From Glandiceps talaboti (lineage: Eukaryota > Hemichordata > Enteropneusta > Spengelidae), in the NCBI RefSeq assembly GCF_964340395.1, contig NC_135558.1:2090501-2154500 (forward strand): a DNA stretch of 64,000 nucleotides. Reading direction: 5' to 3'. Shown one piece after another: positions 62,282 to 64,000 of the stretch (the stretch's first letter is position 1; each line of letters opens with the position of its first letter). The notes below the pieces were generated by a model. That model had not been told where the DNA came from. It did no database searches and saw nothing but the letters and a program-made list of their open reading frames with translations. A program made the position numbers and the translations under genes.

Positions 62282-64000
62282 CTTTGCAGACAATCAAAAG
62301 TGATGATACGAAAAGAAGGAAAGCAAATAACTTGGGAGGACTTAGTGATTGAGGCAAAATCGAACATGTTTAGAAGTATGGTATTCGAACAACATGTACA
62401 GAGGGAAGTTTTGCAGATAGATGATAACACAGTTTGTAATTATACATTTTATGAGGTCAGACGATTTTGCTAAAGTTCAACTGTCTCGTCACCAATCTCG
62501 TAATTGTTTACATTAATGAAATTATTTTGTTTGTGACGTAATAAATGGGGCGTTGACCTTTAAACTTGTGACCCTTGCCCTACATATATGAACTTTGAGG
62601 TAATGCACTGTGGGAACTGCGTTTTCAGCTGTTAGCCAAGTATCACACAGGTGAGGCGTATATATACATTATAATGCAGAGCGTAGGTTTAATTTATGTC
62701 GAATTCTTTAGGTTTTATTAATTCATCGTGACATTAAACTCCCACGAGAACGGATTTAGATAAATCTAGGAAAGGGAAGCGAGGTAAGTTGACGCGACAA
62801 GTGACATGTATGTCTGGCATCGTTTTCTTGACGTGTAAAATTATGACTCACTGTTAAAAAAGACTGGATGAAATCACTGGATGAAATCACATTTCGTAAA
62901 ATGTCAAATTTTAAGACGTGGAAATAATCATTACCTGGAGAAGTGTTTGAAAGAAGCTGAAAACGGATCGAAAATTAATGTTTTTGTCAGTTGCCATACA
63001 CATAATCCAATTTTAATAGATACTAAAACACTTGTCTGGAAATCACTGTGTCGTATTATTGGTACTACTGCTAGGAAGATAGTAGAATAAAACAAGATAA
63101 AAGACCCCCCCCCTCCCAAATGTTTGTTTAATTTATTACATGTATGAATAATTTCATTATCTAGATAAGTGTGGAAATTAAAATGGAAATTAACATGTAA
63201 TAATAACAGAACTGAATGCCATGTGAGTGTCAGTGTATAGATTAAAACTGAAGGATATTTGTACTTTTGCTTGCAGTGTTTCCTGCTGCACTTGATGGTA
63301 CATGTACAATGTTATATACACGCACAGCTACATAAATAACATTTACCCCATTACTGATTCAGTACTGTTCAGAGTGTACAATATTATGAGTACATCATTA
63401 TATCTATTAAACAACATAGTATTAAAAAACATTCTATTTATAGCTAGTTCAGCTTTAATAGTAGGACTCCTTATAAGGGTTGGAGGTAAATGATTAATGC
63501 TAGTAATGTCAGTGATAAGGGTTGGAGCTTTGGAACTAAACAGTTAATGCTAGTAATGTCATGACTTCACTGAAACCCATATCCAGAATCAATGTGTTGA
63601 TTGACATATACAGCTCTGAAAGAAATCATTAGCAGACAAGATGCATTGATCAGGGTTATTCTGTTTGTGTCCTGACAAATATTACACAATTTGACTCATT
63701 ATTCCAAAGGGCACTTCATCATATACTTTTATTATTTATATTCATAGCTGGGGATATAAAGATTTCTTGTGATGAATTGTTGAGACTACAAAGACAACAA
63801 TTTATATCTTGTCATACTCTGATCTTCTTTATTAGACTGTCTAATGACAGTCAGAACATAAAACTTACACATGGGAGTCATATCTCAACTACATGATTAT
63901 TCCAAATGATATTTCATCATACTTTGATTATTTTCTTCATGGCTAGGGAAATATACAGTTCCTGTGATAAATTGTTGTGACACCAATGTGACAATGATAT
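62282..64000. other. Gene-free right end with possible leader exons
   Basis: CACACAG|GTGAGG (about 62651) and AGCGAG|GTAAGTTG (about 62784) resemble 5' splice sites, and TATATATAC lies near 62661, so this may be the 5' end of a gene running off the window; not demonstrable. A diverged direct duplication links 63698-63805 with 63893-64000 (ATTATTCCAAA, TTCATCATA, GATAAATTGTTG-like blocks). A shorter one (GTTAATGCTAGTAATGTCA-like) occurs twice at 63493-63560. Confidence 0.4.

Noticed and set aside
61914-62430. Poly-Val, poly-Cys and poly-Arg frames
   Set aside because: Translations of the compound trinucleotide array.

Overview
This is a nuclear segment of an animal genome, most likely a non-vertebrate bilaterian such as a marine deuterostome or lophotrochozoan; I cannot place it more precisely. 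It is AT-rich, has GT-AG introns of 0.1-2 kb, and encodes proteins typical of animals: a Mut-7-type exonuclease (EXD3), an ACBD6-type acyl-CoA-binding ankyrin protein, a WD40 propeller, and a very large AJM1-like (apical junction component 1) protein with a C-terminal MYND-type zinc finger. Non-coding space is dominated by satellites, minisatellites, microsatellites and short palindromic DNA transposons (MITEs). I saw no bacterial features, CRISPR, rRNA or tRNA gene, and no LTR element or reverse-transcriptase domain.

Layout. 1-4.3 kb: AT-rich, no supported gene. 4.3-10.7 kb: a 47-bp satellite of about 137 copies with a superimposed ~1.71-kb higher-order duplication. 10.7-15.3 kb: no gene, but a 57-bp minisatellite and a nested pair of TTAA-flanked palindromic elements. 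15.35-29.65 kb (minus): EXD3 homologue in 17 coding exons that join in phase, apart from one 1-nt discrepancy at an A8 run; its introns carry 28-bp, 66-bp and 73-bp tandem arrays, a 530-bp TATG array and a palindromic MITE. 29.7-29.9 kb: a short hAT-type MITE with a perfect 8-bp target duplication. 31.3-32.8 kb (plus): two-exon WD40 gene. 33-35.9 kb: no gene, one palindromic element. 35.98-40.03 kb (minus): ACBD6 homologue, six exons, with a long inverted repeat in an intron. 40.8-41.2 kb (plus): single-exon, 139-residue membrane protein of unknown family, head to head with ACBD6. 41.2-50.3 kb: gene-poor, with a TTAA-flanked palindrome, a long AT microsatellite, a tRNA-derived SINE and several compound microsatellites. 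50.38-58.75 kb (plus): AJM1-like gene, two coding exons, about 2484 residues. 58.8-64 kb: no supported gene.

The genes do not form a pathway. EXD3/WD40 and ACBD6/orphan membrane protein are head-to-head pairs with ETS-like motifs between them, suggesting shared housekeeping promoters. From memory, EXD3 and AJM1 both lie in human 9q34.3, so their closeness here may be retained linkage. I found no clear new multi-gene system. The best leads are the duplicated splice acceptors in EXD3, the unusual AJM1-like protein, the orphan membrane protein and the palindromic element families.
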